This document shows, piece by piece, positions 59,796-64,000 of a DNA stretch of 64,000 nt; within the stretch, counting starts at the first letter, position 1; every line of letters begins with the position of its first letter. The translations under genes were made by a program, and so were the position numbers. This DNA comes from Cacajao melanocephalus (Eukaryota > Chordata > Mammalia > Primates > Pitheciidae). Where the stretch lies: positions 33,993 through 97,992 of the forward strand of contig CAUYLG010065633.1 in assembly GCA_963573385.1 (NCBI GenBank), given 5' to 3'. The notes beneath the pieces are model-generated. The model searched no databases. It was given only the letters and a program-made list of their open reading frames with translations, and was not told the origin of the DNA.

Positions 59796-60088
59796 TGTTT
59801 ATTTATTTAGAGACAGAGTCTCACTCTGTTGCCTGGGCTGGAGTGCAGTGGTGTGATCACTGCTCACTACAGCCTTGACCTCGTGGGCTCAAGCAGTCCT
59901 CCCACCTCGTCTTCTCAAGTAGCTAGGACTACAGATGTGCACCACCAGCCCAGCTGATTTTTTATTTTTTGTAGAGACAAGGTTTCGCCATGTTGCCCAG
60001 AGGGTCTGGAACTCCTGGGCTCAAGCTGTCTGCCTGCTTCTGCCTTCCAAAGTGCTGGCATTACAGGCATGAGCCACCTTGCCTGGCC
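59796..60088 (-). repeat. AluJ-type, antisense
   Basis: GAGACAGAGTCTCACTCTGT start, diverged dimer, end CTTGCCTGGCC. Confidence 0.94.
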
Positions 60089-60199
60089 AGCATTGTTATT
60101 TTTAGAGTTTACTTAGTAGTATCTCTGCATCTTATAAGCAGGCAATTGTTTTCTTTTTTTTTTCATCTTCTGAGGCCAGAGAATCTTAAAATCATTCTT

Positions 60200-60500
60200 T
60201 GGGAAATTCCTTTTCCAAGAAAAAAAAAAACCTGGAAGCAACCCAAATGTCTAGTCATAGGGGATTTATTGAATAAATTATAGTCTTATAGTAAAATATT
60301 ACAGTTAAAGTGCTGACAAAGAATTGCAATTGATATGGAAAGATCAATGTATATTGTTCCAGTGAGAAAAGCAGATTATAAAACTGTAGAGTATGGTCTT
60401 GTTTTTGTATACATATTACATATACATTTGTACAAGTGAATGCCTAGAACATTTTTCAATGCTTATTGAAAATAATTAGATTTTTTTCTATGATGTCTAG
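60200..60500 (+). mobile_element. Possible old L1 fragment, sense
   Basis: GGAAGCAACCCAAATGTCTA and a following GGGATTTATTGAATAAATTA are typical late-L1 sense text. Extent is uncertain. Confidence 0.5.
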
Positions 60501-60519
60501 GTATCGAGATTTCAGGGTT

Positions 60520-61030
60520 TTTTTTGATGTTATTGAGGTATATTCAAAGGATTTTAGTATATTCATTGAGTTGTGCTTCAGTCACCACAGTTTTAGAACA
60601 TTTTTATTTTCCCCAGCCCTAGACAACTGCTAATCTACTTTCTATCTCTGCAGATTTGCCTTTTCTGGACATTTCATACACTCTGTGATCCTTGTGACTG
60701 GCTTACAGTTTTCAGGGTTCATTCATGTTATGGCATATATCAAAACTTCATGTCTTTTTATGTCTGCATAATATTCCATTGTATGGATATACCACATTTT
60801 GTTTATCCATTCATCAGTTGATGGACATTTGGATTTCTTCCATTTTTTGGCTTTTCTGAATAATGCTGCTGTGAACATTTGTGTATAAGTTTTTGTGTGG
60901 ACATAAAGGGGCTGTTTTCCAAAAGGGGCTGCACTTTTTTACATTCCCACCAGCCATGTAGGAGGGTTTCTCACTAATACATGTTACCGTCTGTCTTTTT
61001 TATTATTCAAATGGGAGTGATATAGTGTTC
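60520..61030 (-). mobile_element. Old L1 3' fragment, antisense
   Basis: ATATTCCATTGTATGGATAT, CATCAGTTGATGGACATTTG and TTTACATTCCCACCAGCC are antisense L1 hallmarks. Confidence 0.75.
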
Positions 61031-61224
61031 CATTTATTTTTGTTTATGTTTATTTTCTAATTTTTTTCAATAAACATTGTTACTTGTATCAATTTAAAAA
61101 ATATTTTCAAACACGAAGGTTGTGAGAAGATGCTCACAGAAGAAGGCTAAGAGAGTAAGAAGCAAAGCTAGTCATTCCAGATGCCCCCAATTTTGTGAAA
61201 ATAATTTGGTTAAAATAGTAGTTA

Positions 61225-61415
61225 CAAATGATTAACTGCCTTCTCTCTGCCAGGCTCTGTGCAGTATTCTTGACTCTTTAGTCCTCACGAGGGCTCTTAA
61301 GTGCTGAGAGGGGAGGCTCAATGGGGTTCAGTCATTTGCCCAGGATCCCACCACTGCTGAAGAGCCAGGATTTGACCCTGGTGTGTGACTACCTTGGCCC
61401 ACTGGCCTAGTGTGT
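61225..61415 (-). repeat. MIR SINE
   Basis: TCTGCCAGGCTCTGTGCAGT, TTTGCCCAGGATCCCACC and GAGCCAGGATTTGACCCTGG. Confidence 0.75.
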
Positions 61416-61640
61416 CTTTCCTTCACGTTGGAAGGAAAGACACTACAGTGTACCTAGTGATGATCCCAGTGGAAGGGCTTGCAGGGGGGTGTTTATTTCT
61501 TCTTTATGTTTTAAAATATTTTCTCCCTTCTTTATAAATCAGACAAAAAATACATTTAAATGAGTTAATGTAATAACCCAAGATTTTATTAGATTTGCAG
61601 TATTTACATTAATTATTCCTTTTTTTGTTTGCTCATAAAG

Positions 61641-61719
61641 GGCTTGTAACTCAGTATTCACTGCATTAGAAAACAGTGAAGATGCAATTGAAATTACAAG
61701 TGAAGACCACATTATACAG
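61641..61719 (+). CDS. PDE8A: PDE8A coding exon 7 (79 bp, phase 2 to 0), start of PAS domain
   Basis: The first base completes Arg, then 26 codons read from [18 protein letters not shown] to EDHIIQ. This is the beginning of the PAS domain, with the first helix and strand; [14 protein letters not shown] is a typical PAS opening. The acceptor is the AAG-type CATAAAG ending at 61640. The donor is GTTTGT from 61720, which lacks the usual purine at position +3. The segment EDHIIQ differs from EDRFIQ remembered for human; the His codon CAC could come from CGC by a CpG transition. Skipping this exon would shift the frame. Confidence 0.93.
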
Positions 61720-63104
61720 GTTTGTTATTTTGGAATCTGTCTTTCCGGATTTCTTACTTTGTTCCAGTTTTTAGGATTGAACCCCTCCAATATGATTTTT
61801 TTTTTTTCTTTTTGAAATTCGGGAGACCAGTTTTTCCTTAGAGGATTATCAGAACAAAATTGATAAAATGTGTAATTTAAAATAAGCTCTCTATAGATTA
61901 GAAAACATACTAATAATTAAAGTGCTAGAAAATGTCTGTGGAAATGCCAGATTTCCATTCATTATCTCCCACTAGTTTTTTTTAACAAGGAGAGACTTAC
62001 TGAAAAGGATGATTGCTGGGGGCTGGGGGTAGTGCTGTTGTAGGAGGGGGAGTTCTCTGACCATAAGGTCTATGAGCCTTTCACCTTTCTCACTGTCTTT
62101 GAAGATAATTTGCACTTACAGAAATATGCTAGAAACAACTAAAAGTTTCAGAAATAACATACCTAGTAAGCACTGAATAAATTACACATTATTATCTAAG
62201 TGGGTTTATACAAGTGACTTAAGGCAACATAGCTTAATGCTTTCAGATAGCAACAAAAAAGGGAGTTGTGCCAGAAAAAACATTCCTTTTGTCTGAGAAT
62301 TAGCTCCACTTTGATTTATTTCTGGGCTCTCCAGTCTTTCATTTTAATCTGACTTGTGACTTCCTTGTTAAAGAGTTGATGGTGTTGACATTGAGTTGGT
62401 GCCCTAGGGGCAGCGTGGGCCAGTGTGTGAGTTCATGTATGTGAAGTGTTTACTGTAGTGCCCAGTGAGGAAAACAGACCCTGACAGATAGTATCAATTA
62501 TTGTTTGATCGTTATCATCATTAGCACATGCACACTTTTCCCATTCATGTTCTGCTTATCTTACAGTCCTATTTGAAACTTAACCATAAAGCCTTACATT
62601 TGTAATTACTTCCTAGTTCATAGCCTGCTTTTCACACACATCATTTGTTTGAACCATATGAAAGAGGCAAGAGAAATGTGTCATTCCCATATCTGGATAA
62701 GAGTCTTGGCGGAATTAAGTGACTTGCTGAGGTCTGTGTGGAGGGGAAGGAGAGCCTGAGTGTTTTGCACTCTGTCTTCCATCGTCCCCCAATCTAAACA
62801 GCCCTATTGTAGCAGCTCCTGGTTTGGCCCTGTGCACATCCCTTCCTCTGCCCCTGTTGAAGTGGGAGTGGGCCTGCTGCCCTCCTGGAGCCTCAGGAGA
62901 ACATAGCAGAAAGCACAGCAGAAGCTCATCTGGGCTCCAGAATTCTTCGTGGGTTACGTGCTTATGGATTCAGAACTGCCACAGTGAGGTCCAGGCTCCT
63001 GAGCTTTTTCTGGGGAAAAAACCTGAAGGGCTTAGGTTGAAGACCTTTGATTGTCCTCTTTTTCAAAATGACTTTCAATTCACTTCATGTTCTTTCTTTT
63101 TCAG
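61720..63104 (+). other. PDE8A: PDE8A intron 7 (1385 bp)
   Basis: Bounded by GTTTGT and TTTTTCAG. Contains one probable MIR at about 62550-62740 and otherwise unique sequence with no gene-like feature. The donor is weaker than those of the other introns. Confidence 0.88.
62550..62740 (-). repeat. Probable MIR
   Basis: Diverged MIR-like order of blocks ending with AAGTGACTTGCTGAGGTCTG. Confidence 0.5.
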
Positions 63105-63242
63105 TATGCAAATCCTGCGTTTGAAACAACAATGGGCTGTCAGTCAGGTGAATTAATAGGGAAAGAGTTAGGAGAAGTGCCTATAAATGAAAAAAAGGCT
63201 GACTTGCTCGATACTATAAATTCATGCATCAGGATAGGCAAG
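63105..63242 (+). CDS. PDE8A: PDE8A coding exon 8 (138 bp, phase 0 to 0), PAS domain
   Basis: Encodes 46 codons from [11 protein letters not shown] to [14 protein letters not shown] is the conserved strand of PAS domains, followed by the helix [10 protein letters not shown]. The acceptor is the strong TTTTTCAG ending at 63104 and the donor is GTAAGT from 63243. The exon is phase-symmetric and exactly 46 codons. From memory, PDE8A1 has 829 and PDE8A2 has 783 residues, and the difference of 46 fits skipping of this exon. Cys follows MG where I remember Tyr in human (TGT versus TAT, a single transition). The next exon is outside the window. Confidence 0.95.
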
Positions 63243-63299
63243 GTAAGTGAGAGGTCAGTACCTTTTTTAACTTTCACGTAACAAAGAGAAGAAAGACTT

Positions 63300-63450
63300 A
63301 GTGTTCATTGAACACTGCCAGGTAATCTCAGTCTTACTCCTCCCAGCAGCCCAGGGAAGTATAGGGAGTGTTATCCTGTTATACCCATTTTGCAGGTGAG
63401 GAAACTGGGGCCAAGAAAATATATAATATGATTAGCCAATAAGCAAAGTA
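63300..63450 (-). repeat. MIR SINE
   Basis: GAACACTGCCAGGTAATCTC, then CCCATTTTGCAGGTGAGGAA. Confidence 0.7.
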
Positions 63451-63956
63451 ACTTGAATTGACACCTAATAATCATTGTTTTTATCTTTGTAGTAAGTAAG
63501 TTGATGTTTCTAATAATTGATCTTCTTAGCTGTAGATGCTGGCAAATGGTTCTGGCTAAAGGATTGCCAGTAAGGCAACATGTTCTCAGAAGACATATGA
63601 GCCCAAGATTTCTCTAAGCCTCATTCATTCATTGAGCATTTTAAAAATGCCTTCTGTTAGCCAGACACTGTGCTAGGTTCCGGTATGGAAAGAAGAGTAA
63701 AACAAAAATTCCTGCCTTAGAGAGCTCATGTTCAAGGGTTAGAAACAGCCAAATAAAAGTAACCATTATTCAATAATGTAAGAAGTCACATAGTCATGTG
63801 AATAGGCAGAAGGAATAGGCAGAAGAAAGGCGGCTCATTCTGAAAGGTTATTTCTCTGAACTAGTTTCTGATAGTGCATCACTGTGACAGGTTTTAAAAT
63901 ATGATGAGAAGGAAAAGGCTACCGCTTTTCACAGTCGTTCGTATCCTTTCTGCTGG

Positions 63957-63984
<28 letters not shown>
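63957..63984. repeat. T28 mononucleotide run
   Basis: 28 T at the end of the window. It could be the tail of an antisense retroelement, but the 16 bases after it do not look like Alu. Confidence 0.9.
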
Positions 63985-63987
<3 letters not shown>

Positions 63988-64000
63988 TTTGGAAGTTGGT

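Larger units (their letters stand above)
63243..64000 (+). other. PDE8A: PDE8A intron 8 (5' part)
   Basis: Begins with the strong donor GTAAGT after exon 8. It contains a probable MIR and a 28-base T run near the window end. No further exon is visible before 64000. Confidence 0.85.

Overview
The window is nuclear DNA from a simian primate, human or a close relative. About 33 Alu-derived copies (AluJ, S and Y types) and a primate-type L1 lie among older L1, L2, MIR, MaLR-LTR and DNA-transposon relics. The DNA is AT-rich and intron-dominated, with no bacterial-style gene packing.

The only protein-coding gene I can support is PDE8A, the high-affinity cAMP phosphodiesterase 8A, on the + strand. 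Seven coding exons join with no stop codon into 666 nt, or 222 codons. They are 37608-37664, 40068-40258, 48995-49051, 49889-49943, 56321-56409, 61641-61719 and 63105-63242, and every intron is GT...AG. They encode the segment after the N-terminal (first-exon) region: a receiver-like (REC) domain in exons 2-6, then the start of the PAS domain in exons 7-8. Exon 1 would lie upstream, and the rest of PAS and the HD-type catalytic domain downstream.

Layout. 1-2590: antisense L1 with decayed ORF2 and ORF1 and a partial 5' UTR. 2.6-37.6 kb: the rest of a long upstream intron (over 37 kb visible), including a nest of Alu within LTR within old L1 (3.6-5.1 kb), inverted abutting L1 pieces (21.7-23.6 kb), a roughly 200 bp alternating purine-pyrimidine tract (30.65-30.86 kb), and an old antisense L1/HAL1 carrying a Tigger-like element (33.2-36.1 kb). 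37.6-63.2 kb: the exons and their Alu-rich introns. 63.2-64 kb: start of the next intron.

I found no previously undescribed system. The points most worth checking are: seven amino-acid replacements relative to the human PDE8A sequence as I remember it, which bear on whether this is a non-human orthologue or a duplicated copy; an Alu inserted exactly beside the apparent branch point of exon 3; symmetric cassette exons, including the 46-codon exon whose skipping would fit the PDE8A2 isoform; complementary Alus flanking exon 3; and several inverted-repeat and low-complexity structures.
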